The notes: generated from the sequence alone by a model not told the origin. DNA of 37,500 nt from Theodoxus fluviatilis (GCA_034096865.1 JAWQFJ010026723.1:90001-127500); one strand, 5' to 3'. Positions 1 to 11,570 are shown, counted from the stretch's first letter. Translations and numbers: made by a program.

Positions 1-111
1 CTTAGCAGCATCCATATGACAACCAAAAATCTAGTCAAGTAGAAGTGGTAAGAAGAACGGAGTGGGGAGGGGTGGGGGTGGGGGACCTCTTCCTCAAGCA
101 GTTTGTCGTTT

Positions 112-441
<330 letters not shown>

Positions 442-499
442 CAGCAGCGTCGTCGTCGTTTCTGACCTTCGAGAAGCTCATAGGAATGACGCCTCCGTG

Positions 500-1515
500 C
501 AGACGTCAAGAAAAGTTGCATGACCGAAGCCGTTGAAAGGATTATCAGCACAGAATGGCCCACTGCATTGCCAGGTGAAAGGGAGCAACTCCCTACACGA
601 AAGGTCACGCAGCGAAGAAGTCAGTCCAGCAGCCATCTGTCAACGCTCAACGCCACAGCAAGCATGCAGCCCATAGCTTTGTCATGGAGGCCAGCCTCAG
701 TTTATGGCGTCCATTAAGGAAGCAAAATGAGGCGGTGACGTAAAATCAATAGATAGCCACGAAGTGAAAAAAGTTCATTCCAACAAAAAGTTTCCATTAC
801 AGCCTCATGTTGCGTGAGACGGCACCCATGTGAATTTTATATCATCTGTTGCAGATTTAGATTAATCAATTTTATTAAATAATAGGAAGAGCTTCAGAAG
901 CCATCAACGATGTAAAAACACCAGGGGGACTAATTTCACTAGGATCCCTCTAACAATCTCGGAGAAAGACTCTTGACTGAAAAGGGTCAAACGCTTGGAG
1001 ACAAAAATACTCCCTTCAGCAATGTATAAATTGTGATTTCCTTGTAGTATGGCATGTTCCGAGATCCAAACGCAATCACCCTCGCACAAGCAAATAAGAG
1101 GCTTTGACGCAAGTATTTATGATGGTTAAGACAGTCACTGAGTCCATATTGCAGTTAACAGTCAGACCGTGCCTAAGCCAAGACGTGTATCAAGATACAT
1201 TGGATCTTCATTTCAACGTACACGCAGTTTTCATTTCAACCAAGGAAGGCGTCGTGAAGGTTAAAGCCGTTTCCCGAGACGAAACTGTGCCGTCATTTCA
1301 GTGATGTAGTACCATGTTAAACCAGCCAGTTAGCTTCATAGTCAGCCATCTACACTATTTACCACCCAACTAGCCAGTCAGCAAGTACGAAATAATCATT
1401 CAAACGAGTCGATCGACAAACCAAGCAACCAAAACACTAATTGATGATGGGGAAGAGCGATAAATGTCAAACCAAGACTGAAGCATCTTAAACAAGATAA
1501 ATACGCAATCTTTCA
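500..1515. other. unique sequence, no gene recognised
   Basis: Ordinary AT/GC-mixed sequence. Open frames are all under 70 codons, mostly without convincing codon bias, splice signals or recognisable motifs. I see nothing else to annotate. Confidence 0.6.
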
Positions 1516-1518
1516 AAC

Positions 1519-1575
1519 TGGAGTGGAGAAGGCCAACATGAGACTTGTGGTGAAGAGCTTTGATCTCAGTATGCA
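1519..1575 (+). repeat. dispersed repeat, copy A
   Basis: About 50 bp that aligns to 9735-9795 in the same orientation, sharing GAGAA-GCCAACA, AGACTT-TGGT-AA-AGCT and TGAT-TCAGT blocks (roughly 42 of 51 positions by eye). Two diverged copies 8 kb apart indicate a dispersed repeat family; the parent element is not identified. Confidence 0.55.
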
Positions 1576-2020
1576 GGCGGAGACGGTGCAGCTGGTGCAG
1601 AAAAACTCAGGACTTCCCCTGCAAACATGCATGGCTGAGGACAAGTCGCGGAGAGTCAGGCGAATCAAACCACCTTTGCGTGGCAGAGATGCTAAAGCGG
1701 CGTGCTTTCGTGACACGAAAGGGTGAGCGGTGGGCGATAAAGAAGTACCGCCCCTAATGGAGTTTGAACTAGAAGCTGTTTTCGCATGGGAGAGCGCTGC
1801 CCGAGGCCTCAGACGAAAGAAGTCGAGGCAACGACGACGAGGCAGGAGTCTTGAAAATATCGCTCTCGCAGGAGAGCGGATTGGGCGAAAGCTTTTGATG
1901 AACTTCTCACAAAGACCTCGTCCGATGACTGACGTACAACGTCGGCAATGGCTGGAAGAAGTAAAGCGGCTTGGAGTTTTTTTCCACTGGCGTTATATTC
2001 ACTCCGACGCGGTGCAGTGA
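1523..2020 (+). pseudogene. interrupted open frame, unidentified
   Basis: One frame stays open for about 165 codons apart from a single TGA at 1724-1726. The first part overlaps dispersed repeat copy A and the second part is rich in Arg/Lys (RRKKSRQRRRGR). Third codon positions are moderately G/C-rich. I do not recognise a domain. It could be the decayed coding part of a repeat element, or chance. No clear start codon or splice sites were found, and the stop argues against a working gene. It is kept here because of its length in non-repetitive sequence and its link to a repeated segment. Confidence 0.2.
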
Positions 2021-2417
2021 AGCAAATTTTTGAGTGATTCAGACGCATTTATACCCGAGCGGAATAACCATGTCGTCAACCGTTTTTCAGTTTGCAAAAA
2101 TCCACACTTTCTTACGAAAATGGCTGCCAAACAATGCGCATAATGACCTCTACATTCCGTCAAATCGTTTCAATCAAAGATGACACCTCAGTTGCAATCG
2201 AAGTCAGAAGACAAAAAAAGAAGCTCCATTGTTCCTTTTCTCTACTGGGTATAAAAATAGACACATCGTTTCTCCCAAGGCGATTAGCAAAAGGCGAATA
2301 ACTAGGGAAAGCGTTAATCAGTTGTTCTTAATTTTAATTAGTTCCATTAATTTCGTGATCAATGGCCTTACATAGCCTACAAAGGTTGATAGGCCGTAAA
2401 ACTCCATTCTTTTATTC

Positions 2418-2455
2418 GATCATTCATTCATTCACTCACTCATTCGTTCATTCTT
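2418..2455. repeat. short (ATTC)n tract
   Basis: Degenerate ATTC/ACTC tetranucleotide run. The 2030-2417 stretch before it holds nothing I recognise. Confidence 0.7.
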
Positions 2456-2565
2456 TGCATATGATAGAAGGTGGTAATCCTTTTCCTTTGATACATGGAG
2501 GCAATGAAGAAACTCACATGGGGACAAAAGGATGGGGATGGGGTGCGTGGGAAGAGAAGAAAGTG

Positions 2566-2636
2566 AGTTTACGAGAGAGAGGGGGAGGGGGGTGGGAGAG
2601 GGAGAGGGACAGAAAGAGGGGGAGGGGAGAGGGTTT
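2566..2636. repeat. purine-rich GA/GGGA tract
   Basis: GAGAGAGGGGGAGG-type low-complexity purine run immediately before the AC array. Confidence 0.8.
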
Positions 2637-2644
2637 AGAAATTT

Positions 2645-2667
2645 CACACACACGCACGCACGCACGC

Positions 2668-2743
<76 letters not shown>

Positions 2744-2820
2744 CAAACAAGCACATCCACGCATACACGGACACGCGCATGGACACATACACGCACGCAC
2801 ACATACACGCATACACACAT
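2645..2820. repeat. (AC)n array with ACGC/ATAC edges
   Basis: Long AC dinucleotide run with ACGC units at its left edge and degenerate ACGCAT/ACAC units at its right edge, ending next to the neuroligin exon donor site. It lies in the intron that follows that exon. Confidence 0.97.
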
Positions 2821-2830
2821 GCCTACTTAC

Positions 2831-2980
2831 CTAGAACACCAAGTCGGTAGTTCAGAGTCACAACGATGACGTCACCATAGCTGGAGAGTACACTTCCGTC
2901 GTAGGCGTTTCCGGTTCCGGATTCGTAGGACTCTCCGTGAATGAAAACCATGACAGCCATTGGGGTAGTTTCGTTCCACT
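2831..2980 (-). CDS. neuroligin-family internal exon (partial gene)
   Basis: A 150-nt exon encoding 49 complete codons plus split codons at both ends (phase 1 to phase 1). It is bounded by a polypyrimidine tract and TTGCAG acceptor (2981-2990) and a GTAAGTAGG donor (2822-2830). The peptide carries [16 protein letters not shown], then [10 protein letters not shown] and NYRLGVLG, the block around the oxyanion-hole region of the alpha/beta-hydrolase fold. Neuroligins are single-pass postsynaptic adhesion proteins with a catalytically dead cholinesterase-like ectodomain that binds neurexin. The HGES variant in place of the enzyme-type HGGG/HGGS, together with GTGN-YDGS and SYG-VIVVT, matches what I know of invertebrate neuroligins better than acetylcholinesterase. 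The next exon should start with FLSTGD- or FLN-like sequence but would lie left of the window; the preceding exon was not found to the right, so introns are long. The exon sits between long AC and poly-C repeats. Confidence 0.85.
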
Positions 2981-3082
2981 CTGCAAGTCAGAGAGTAAAA
3001 GACAATGCATGAGGATTAAGAAATATAAAGAGAGAGAGCAAAAATAACCAAACACACCCAGCCACACCCACACACCCACAGA

Positions 3083-3095
3083 CCCCCCCCCCCCC

Positions 3096-3182
<87 letters not shown>
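3083..3182. repeat. poly-C (16) followed by (AC)n
   Basis: A C-homopolymer at 3083-3098 runs straight into about 40 perfect AC units, in the intron upstream of the neuroligin exon. Confidence 0.97.
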
Positions 3183-3227
3183 TAAACAAACACATATCAC
3201 GCATATGCATACACAAAAGCGTGTGCG

Positions 3228-3256
3228 CTCACACACACGCACACATACACACACAG

Positions 3257-3298
<42 letters not shown>

Positions 3299-3356
3299 CA
3301 CACGTATACACACACACACACATACACACCGCACGTACACACACACGAACAACACA

Positions 3357-3394
<38 letters not shown>

Positions 3395-3492
3395 CACGCA
3401 CGCACGCGTGCAAGTACACAAGCAGAAGTGCACCACCACCACCTCTCCCCCCTAAAGCCCCCCCCCCCCCCCACCCCCCCCCACCCCGCACC
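3228..3492. repeat. AC-rich array ending in poly-C
   Basis: Interrupted AC repeats with ATAC and ACGC variants to about 3412, then short ACC, then C-rich homopolymer runs at about 3458-3491. Confidence 0.95.
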
Positions 3493-3499
3493 CTGCCCT

Positions 3500-4284
3500 T
3501 TTTCCCCTCCTCCTTTCGCCCGACATTCCTCCTTTTCGTCTTCGTCATAATCATCGTCTTCGTTGCCGTCGTCATCAATTTGAATTTGTTATCACCATAG
3601 TCGTGAACGTCATGGCATGTGATATTTTACAAAAGTTATAATTTTCGGAATCGATATCATTAGTCCATAAAGAGCGTCTCTGTCATGACAACATATTTCA
3701 ATGAAATTTTTACACGAGGATATGCGAACAAGCTTATGTCAGATGATGGTATCTATTCATCGCTCGCGTGTTAAAGCATTTCAACAAGAATGATAACAGC
3801 AACACGTCTGATGACATCTAATTTAAACAGAAAAAGCATCTAGCTGTGTTCGCATGCACCAGCACACCTCGGATGAAGCAAACACAGCCCTCACAGTGCG
3901 ATACAATGTCATCACGCTTAGTGCCTTTACAAGTATGTGTGCTTGTCCTCTGCATTTGGCACTGCTCCATTCAGCAGCGATGTTGACAGTGGCCAAGTAC
4001 ATTCACACTAATCGATACAGTAATAACTATCTGGCTGAGGATCGACAGAACTTTAACTCTCGGCTCCATCGAGTCGGCACGAAACGACGCATATCGTTTA
4101 TCAGCGAGTGCAGCCACCTGTGATGCCATTCCGCTATCACATTGATTCTATCGAAGCCATTCCTTGCCCTACACCCATCGTGAATAACGGCATGCATTAT
4201 TCACAACGTCGATAACAACCCTTCTGATGCACGATGACAGTGCAGAACGGCGTGCAATGCACTGTCCTCCACTGTAAAAAGGTA
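3500..4284. other. unique sequence, no gene recognised
   Basis: Mixed sequence with only short chance open frames. Nothing recognisable was found on either strand. Confidence 0.55.
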
Positions 4285-4697
4285 AAGTAAAGGTGTGGTT
4301 TTTTATAGCGACTTACACCCTTTGTCAGGGTCTCAAACCGCTTACACTTTACCCCCTGATCACTGGGCATCTTCATCAATCCTCACTGGTACCTCACAAC
4401 AAACATAGTGACAGACATTTAAGACGCACACAGTCAGGTACCAGCACCAACTCCGCTCCCTGGGGAGTATTCCAACCCGATGCTGGCGCTTGGCCGCATA
4501 CAAGGGTTAATCGCACAACGTTTTTGCCAATATTGCCCTCACAGGTACCCGGTTTTACTCCTGGGTGGGGAGAAACAATGCGAGTTAAGCATCTTGCTCA
4601 AGGATGCAACTCTGGAAACCGCGCAGCTTCGAACGCCGTACCCACTGGCCGCAAGCGACTGTAGGTCCAGCGCGCTAACCACTCGGCCACAGACAAC
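4285..4697 (-). mobile_element. tRNA-headed SINE, minus strand
   Basis: Read on the minus strand, the element starts with a Ser/Leu-type tRNA-like head: A-box TGGCCGAGTGGTTAGCGCGC (about 4670-4693) and a diverged B-box GCGTTCGAAGC about 50 nt later (near 4630). It continues with a central domain (TTGAGCAAGATGCTTAACTC then CCCACCCAGGAGTAAAA and GGGTACC) that I know as a widely conserved body in invertebrate SINEs. It ends in a LINE-mobilised tail resembling AAGCG-TTTGAGACCCT and GTCGCTATAAAAAACC near 4293-4345. The order head, body, tail and the length of about 410 bp fit a full-length SINE. Head and B-box are mutated, so it is probably inactive. Target-site duplications were not resolved. Confidence 0.75.
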
Positions 4698-4699
4698 GA

Positions 4700-6332
4700 A
4701 AGACACTCGCGGTGTTCATCATTGCAGCAAGCGACACGCCAGTTTCCATCAGCAGAAGTCAATAAGGCAAGCGTGTTCAATAATCATGTTTAGCCCAGAG
4801 CTAAGCAGGCATGTCAGCTCAACGATGAAATATTAATAGGGAGGATTCCCTCCCGTCCCACCCTGGCATCACCAGCTAATCCAAGGATGAGTGGAATGGG
4901 AGTCCCTTGAGTCGAAGGTGAACTCTCCCAGCTAGAAGAGAAGTGCTCATGAATGGGAAAGACCACTTGGATGTCGTGACGGCAAGCTCTCCCATACAGA
5001 ACAAATCTAGTCATGAATGACCAATATCGGCTTTGCAAGATATTGGTTGACACACTCCCTAATGTTGTGGACTGACCGTGAATAAAGAAACTCCTGAGCA
5101 ATGTGCTGGCCAGCCCTCCTGGGCTATTTCGGGTGTACTCGCTCAACTTAAACTATTCCATAGATGGTAGATGGCCTCTCGAGCAATCGAAGGATCTGAG
5201 AGGTGAGTAGGAGGACAGAAGACATTAACAGTAGTTCCAAGGGCTGTTGCCTAAATACAGATATGCAGTCACGTTGTGACTTACAGGAGCACTTAGACAA
5301 AAAATGGTGGTAGCATGTATTTCTGTCTGCCTTGTTCCAGTTCATTATGTCAAATGGAAATAGTTTGTTCTCAACAAATTTGATTTAATTAACAAAACTT
5401 ATATGGAAGCAGGATTTAGCTATGAATAAGAATAACCCTTTATGTCCAGCATGGGTATCGTTGAAGACAATCAGAACCGCCTTTGTTTGCTCAAAGGAAG
5501 ATGACAGCAATGCTAGCTCTCCAGACGGCTAAAAACATCGTGTAAGCACATTAAAAACCCATCTTTAGATCGAATAAATTCAAGATGATGTCAAGAAGAC
5601 TATTAAGACTCCTTAAAGCTCGACACTTTGGCAAGCTGGCCACGGAAAGGTCAGTATGTGATGAATGACCTCTTCCCGCAGTGAAAGGGTGCTTCTACCA
5701 ACACAGTCCAAGCACTGAGACGTCGCTGTGTTTGGACTCCACACACTCATCATCCCAACAGCCATCTCTTGGCCGTCTGGCTAACACTGGGCAGGCAGCG
5801 GTGGTGGCCATGATATGTCAACACTACCCTATCGGGCGTGTGCCCAGCCTTGGCCATCAATAAAGAAAATCCGTCCAGGACAATTAGTGGAATGGTCATC
5901 AAATAATAATCCGCGTACCAATGCTCTGCTACCAGAGGAGGGATTCAATATTTCTCTGATGAGGAGAACAGAGGCCCTTGATGGAGACCAGGCTGTCTTC
6001 GCGAGAACATTGAGTGCTGTTCATGCGCTTTTGATCTCTGCGGGAGTCTATTGGAAGATGCTTTGCAGTGTTGCACATCGACAAGATGAACTCGCTTCGG
6101 AACTCAGTACGGCTATTCTCACCAATGGTTTTTATTTGACGTTAAAACCCATCCCATTTAGAAGTAGTGAAAATTTTCATTAAGAAATATAATCACGCTG
6201 TCAAATACTTTAGTTCATCTTTATCACTCTCAAAACAGATCAGTCAAAGAATGCTTCTCTGTATTTTTGGGGGAAAAACGGAGCATTCTATTTCATCCAT
6301 GTGAAGAGTTAACACAAGAAATGTATGTAACA

Positions 6333-6335
<3 letters not shown>
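4700..6335. other. unique sequence, no gene recognised
   Basis: A minus frame at 4814-5146 (110 codons) and a plus frame at 5815-6183 (122 codons) are open, but neither shows a known motif, good splice sites or marked codon bias. I treat both as chance. Confidence 0.5.

Positions 6336-6398
<63 letters not shown>
6336..6398. repeat. (AC)n array
   Basis: About 31 perfect AC units. Confidence 0.98.
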
Positions 6399-6399
<1 letters not shown>

Positions 6400-6401
<2 letters not shown>

Positions 6402-8595
6402 TCATCGCATTGTCTTACATGTTGACTGCTCAGCATTAGCGATCGCTGTGGGGGAAAAGGACGAAAGGAGGAGGGAGATGGAGCAATCGGGGAGTTACAG
6501 GATGGAGGAAGATGGAGTGGAGATGGGGAAAGGGATAGCAGGAGGGGGCCTGGGACATAGGTGTATACATTTCTGAGCGTGCAAGGGGCGAATAAAACAA
6601 ACGAACACTGACAAAGTTGGGGTTGAAATACGTGACTTCCAGAGTCAATTGCTGGTCGAGCAGCGAGAACCTGAACACACTCCCTCCGCCGCGCTCTCTG
6701 GCGTACGTTTCCATTAATGATGGATGACACTCTCTACAGCAAAACACGCCCTTGTACCCATCATCGATGCCATGCACTGCGCATGTCTGCAGTCACGCCC
6801 AGTTTCCGCTGGCCAAGCAGCGCATGAACGGAAGCGTTCTCGTCAAGGGGAGCAAACTCTGAGCCGCTCTCTGAAGCTGGCACTCACAGCGCCATACCGG
6901 GGATCCCATAAGCGCATTGGGGTCGTTCCTTCCTGTTGATCATGCCTCTCCGCGAGGTTAAGCCCTAACCCCGCGGAACCCGTCTTCGGGAATCAAAGGG
7001 GCAGGCAGGCATACGTCTTCTTAAAGGGGAGGACTTGAGTGTCTTCAGAGAGCACTCCCAGTTTGGGCTCCATGGCGTGGAAAACGCCGCCTCGTAGAGC
7101 GTGGAATCGCCCATGACCGAAACCAAGGTTGGCCGTCTCGCCCGTCCAAGATCTCCCTGCCGACGTTTGGAAGACATTCGTTACTGGGGCCGTGACCGTA
7201 AAATATTGATGGCCGCAGACGAAGAACTTCAATCACGCACGGTTGGGTTTGCAGGCGTACTCAATCCATTATTAAGAAGGCATTTTGCTTGATGTTCCTC
7301 GGACACGAAAAACTTCAGCAAAAGCAGAAGTGGTCTCGTTTTTCTTTATTGCTAATTAAGTCTGGGCTGTGGAATGCTTAAGAAATGAAATTGAAACTGT
7401 GGAACACATCAGAGCCAAGAACACAGCAATTGGATTTATACGAGTTTACGTGTATATTTTGGGTTATGATTAAACATGTATCTACAACGCCAAGCGATGT
7501 GCAAGCATTATCGCACTGTTTCCGTTATCTCCAGGTGTCCATACCTGTACGCTAGTACAAAATAAACCATACTGATCCCGCGATTTCCCCCTCCCCCCCC
7601 CCCCTACCTCAGAATTGTTAAAACAATGTTCACTTATTCAACAATTGTGCATGACACTTTTTTTTCTTTTGTGGATCGACAATGCAAACATGTTGATTGC
7701 AATAAACGAGACTGTTTTGATTGTCAAAATGAACCTGTGCAGGTCGTAAGTCAAACTCGGTAAAGATTATGTACTACCAAGCACGGGCACATATATTTCC
7801 CATACGATGTAATTCTTAAGGAACTGTCATAGTGTCGAGGCACCCTCAGTTAAATCTATTTGTACCGCTCTCTCGGCTCCATGAATAGAATCATTGCTGC
7901 CAAGAAGCATCGAACTGTACGGCTCTAAGAGCATCCAATTCAATTAGCGATTGCCGTATAAATGGCCTTTTCCTGTGCTTCATGCTTAAGAAGACTACAA
8001 AGGCGGCAAGAGATATTAATATCCACACTCTACGTGTTCATACAATCGGCTGAAAGGTCAGGCTTTCAATGAGTCCACGAGGCATGAAGTAACCCCTGGA
8101 ACCAAAGTTGGCCGTTGGCCCAAGGAATGACTCGTTTTCGCGCTCATGTCAATCTCGTAAGTGTCTGATCAGAGGGGCTCAGGGTTTCTAATTAATTACC
8201 TTGAGAAGGAAAAACATCGCTTCTTTCCTGATGAAAGGAGACTACAAAAGATTGGCAGTCCGGGCTTAATACCAGATCAAAGGCAGCCGTTCTCCATTCT
8301 GTATGAAATGAGGGTCGTACACCTGTGGCTGTCACAGACCCGAAGGTACAAATGCGAAACGCAAAGTTTTCGACAAGCGCCTGGCCGCATCCGACGGGAC
8401 TGACAGGGAGAGCGGAAATGGAGCAGGACAATGGCCACTTCAGTCCAGGGTAAGACAGTCGACCCAGACGCAATCAGAGCGGGGCAAGTACGCGAGCAGT
8501 CGGGGACTGTCAGAGATCATCTGTTTCCAAGCATCTACAGACATCTTCAGCGCACTGTCTGCTCCCTGGAGTTTCAGTTTCACGAAGCAGTTTCA
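6400..8595. other. mostly unique sequence with two CpG-rich open stretches
   Basis: Minus-strand frames at about 6560-6777 and 6993-7232 are open with G/C-leaning third positions and few low-complexity residues, so they could hold unrecognised exons. I found no convincing acceptor/donor pair and no family signature. A poly-C run lies at 7593-7604. The rest shows nothing I can name. Confidence 0.35.
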
Positions 8596-8666
8596 GGGAT
8601 TTATTATTATTATAAATCACTCTTATACCGCGCGATACTCCCACTCAGTGAGACTCAAAGCGCTTC
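8596..8666 (-). mobile_element. SINE/LINE 3' tail fragment, minus strand
   Basis: On the minus strand the fragment reads AAGCGCTTTGAGTCTC, then GCGCGGTATAAGAGTG, then a TTTATAATAATAATAA tail. This has the same layout as the 3' end of the SINE at 4285-4697: a GCGCTTTGAG block, a GCGC-TATA block and an A/T-rich tail. It is a truncated copy; the 5' part was not recognised. Confidence 0.5.
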
Positions 8667-8855
8667 AGCCGATGTCGAGGCTGCCTCTCAGTGTGTAGTG
8701 TCTCAAGTCAATGAGACCAGTGTCCTGCTGCCAAGGGCGCTGGCACACTGTTTTCCACAAAGGAGGAATTGTGCGTGCTGGGTGTTTTTACTGTGACCGA
8801 CACCCACCCGTCGAGGACATGAGCGTCAGGATCTTTATAGTGCGTGATTTTGATG

Positions 8856-9235
8856 TTGTGATGACTGTGATGATGGGTGGTGGTAGCGGTGTTGATGGTG
8901 GGTGGTAGTAGTGATGGTGGGTGGTGGTAGTGTTGGTGATGGTGGGTGGTGGTAGTGGTGTTGAAGGTGGGTGGTAATAGTGATGGTGGGTGGTGGTAGT
9001 GTTGGTGATGGTGGGTGGTGGTAGTGGTGGTGATGGTGGGTGATGGTAGCAGTGTTGATGGTGGGTGGTGGTAGTGGTGGTGATGGTGGGTGATGGTAGC
9101 AGTGTTGATGGTGGGTGGTGGTAGTGTTGGTGATGATGGGTGGTGGTAGTGGTGTTGAAGGTGGGTGGTAGTAGTGATGGTGGGTGATGGTAGCAGTGTT
9201 GATGGTGGGTGGTGGTAGTGATGGTGGGTGGCATA
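8856..9235. repeat. GGT/GAT minisatellite with inverted partner
   Basis: Degenerate units built from GGTGGGTGGTGGTAGTG and GTTGATGGTGGGTG. The first 199 bp (8856-9054) is an almost exact reverse complement of 12304-12502, including irregular interruptions such as GTGTTGAAGG and the non-repetitive edge TTGTGATGACTGTGATGATG. Confidence 0.9.
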
Positions 9236-9239
9236 TTAT

Positions 9240-9540
9240 GATTGTCTCTCAACTTATTCCCCCATTCCTTTTAAAACTACCAATACAAACTGAGCTGTCC
9301 TCTCCCAAGTCGTCATGATGGGAAATCATACAAGGTTTATTGATGGTTCTTTTAACTCAAAAATGTTGGTATTCAATGCTCCATACATGTTATCACGTTC
9401 GATTGCATTCCACAGTCAATCTCCATTGAAACATCACATTGTACATATACATCAATATAGAGAGCAACCATATTTTATTTTCCACAGGTAAGTAGTCTAA
9501 TAGACTCGCAGTGGGAAGGAGAAGGAAACTCGGGCACGCA
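9240..9540. other. unique sequence, no gene recognised
   Basis: AT-rich sequence with no feature I can support. Confidence 0.5.
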
Positions 9541-9547
9541 CACATAC

Positions 9548-9605
9548 GCGCGCGCTCGCTTTCAAGCATGCGTGCACGCATGCAGCCTTGAGAGCGAGCG
9601 CGCGC
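9548..9605. repeat. GC-rich nested palindrome (cruciform/Z-DNA candidate)
   Basis: GCGCGCGCTCGCT (9548-9560) pairs perfectly with AGCGAGCGCGCGC (9593-9605). Inside lies a second perfect palindrome, GCATGCGTGCACGCATGC (9566-9583). The alternating purine-pyrimidine arms also favour Z-DNA. Confidence 0.85.
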
Positions 9606-9734
9606 TTTGTTATACCCATACAGCCACAAGCAGGCACATGTATACTCATTCTGCAAAGTGTTTTTTTTAATACTTAGGTTGAAATCCTCACGCACAGACC
9701 AACATCTGAGACAAGACATATTATGTGCACATCG

Positions 9735-9795
9735 ACTCAGTTGAACTCGAGAAAGCCAACAGCAGACTTATGGTTAAAAGCTCTGATGTCAGTGT
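9735..9795 (+). repeat. dispersed repeat, copy B
   Basis: Aligns to 1519-1575 in the same orientation (GAGAAAGCCAACA, CAGACTTATGGTTAA, TGATGTCAGTGTGG). The repeat family is unidentified. Confidence 0.55.
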
Positions 9796-9860
9796 GGAAG
9801 AGTATCACGTCCCCTCTAACTGTTCTCTTTTCATGCTTGCCTTCTCCCCCACCATCCATT

Positions 9861-9871
9861 CACACAAACAC

Positions 9872-9913
<42 letters not shown>

Positions 9914-9914
9914 G

Positions 9915-9959
<45 letters not shown>
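9861..9959. repeat. (AC)n with central (CG)n
   Basis: AC dinucleotides flank a CGCGCGCGCGCGC core at 9911-9923; the whole run alternates purine and pyrimidine. Confidence 0.97.
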
Positions 9960-9962
<3 letters not shown>

Positions 9963-10194
9963 TTTCACGCTCCCTTTCCTGTCGAAATCCTATTAGCCAC
10001 CACTACCACACTCGCTCTGCACAGACAGTCCCACAGTCCAGACGAATTTGCTGCCCTCGAGATTAAAGTGGGTGTCCAGCCAGCCCAGTTGGTCTTCTAT
10101 GGACCTTCGTCTTCAGCGGGAGAGGACTTCGCGTCAGTGCTGGGAAGTAGCCTCCTGAAGATGATCGATGTCTCATCTCTCCCAGACAGACCGT

Positions 10195-10750
10195 CGGACA
10201 GGAAAGCAGTAGTAGCAACAGCAGCCGTGGGAGTTGTGACAGTAGTGTTGTTGTAGCAGTAAAAGCAACGGCCGCAGAAGTAGTAATAGCAGCAGCAGCA
10301 GCAGCAGCAGCTTTAACAGCAGGGTTCGTAGAAGAAGCTACTTTAGAAGCTACAACAGCGATATCAAAAGCATTGTTGTAAAAATAATGCAGAACAGCAG
10401 CATCAGTAGGAGTTGTAGATGGAGTAGTAGCAACCACAAAAAGAGCAGCAGAAGCACAACTATTTGTGGCAGAAGTACGGGTAGTGAAAGCAATCATGGA
10501 GTAGTGCTTAAACCAGTAGTGCTAGCATTAGCAGCAGTCGAAAATTTTAGCATGGGTACTATACACACTAAATCATTAACAGCAGCAGCACCACCACCAG
10601 CACTACCACCACCACCACCAGCATACCACCACCACCACTAACACCACAAACACCATCACCACCACCACCACCATCACCTCTTCCATTACTGGCAGCAGCA
10701 GCAGCAGCAGCAGCTTCAGCGACAGCAGCAATAGCAGCAGAGGGGGCAAA
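10195..10750. repeat. AGC/AGT and ACC-rich trinucleotide region
   Basis: Imperfect AGC/AGT/AAC triplets (purest CAG run about 10289-10310), an ACC-rich core at about 10585-10680 and another GCA run at about 10690-10712. Open frames of poly-Ser/Ala type here are repeat artefacts. Confidence 0.85.
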
Positions 10751-10994
10751 CAACCAAAGACTGGCGTGTCTTGGGAGGATGCTGGTGAGGATTCCAAGCT
10801 GGGCCATGGGACGAGGGCTGGGCTGTCAGTCAGCCAATTCTGCAGGCCTGATTGCCTTATCAGTCCAAGGAGAGGGATAACTGGCCCTGGCGCTCTCCCT
10901 TACATCCAGGCTTCCTTCAGCTATCGGGTTCCGCTACTCCTCCCCCGAGGTCGATGGACCGCTGCAATTCGCTACGTCTGTCTGGAATGGTGGA

Positions 10995-11030
10995 CCCCCC
11001 CACCCCCCCCCCCCCCCCCCGCCCCCGCCC
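10995..11030. repeat. poly-C tract
   Basis: Runs of up to 18 C interrupted by single A and G bases; i-motif/G-quadruplex potential. Confidence 0.95.
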
Positions 11031-11039
11031 CACGTCCTT

Positions 11040-11565
11040 GATAGTCAATTTGCCCCCAAATGTCGAGGAATTTGACATACTTTGTGTGGCTACAACGCCC
11101 TGTCCTCGCCTGCTGGCAGGTTGGAAAAGTAAGCTCGAGTCCTCATGGGAGATGCATTGATTCACACGCTCTAATTGAAGCCTCGCGCATTTCTCCAGGG
11201 AGTTGGAAAGGTTGCACCAGCATTACTTGTTTACTCGAAGGCGTTTCCCAGTCAATGTTCAAATGTCGTGAACGTCTTTTGGGCCGCTCTAAAGCACACA
11301 GGGACGGAAGGCCATTGGTAAATATATTAGGATTGGCTGAAGGATGACTTGAGTGAATAATAAAAGGATAGAGTCAGGAAAAAGCGGTTTTAATAAAACC
11401 TGAAGACGAGAATCCCTTTAGCACCACCGCATTTGCGGCTGTCGTTGTCCATGACAGTATCATCATTAAAGACAGTGTAGTAGGATGAGGAGCAATAACA
11501 CTTGCTGTATCGTCGTCGTCTTCCCCAACCCTCATCGTCGTTGTCATTGTCATCATTCTAACAGT
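11040..11565. other. unique sequence, no gene recognised
   Basis: No family signature or splice pair that I can support. Confidence 0.5.
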
Positions 11566-11570
11566 CGTTG

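Noticed and set aside
4614..4697. tRNA-Ser/Leu gene on the minus strand
   Set aside because: The A-box is good, but the B-box and stems are diverged and the sequence continues into a SINE body and tail, so it is a SINE head.
5815..6183. 122-codon plus-strand frame
   Set aside because: No recognisable motif, no supporting splice or polyadenylation signals and ordinary codon composition; compatible with chance in non-repetitive DNA.
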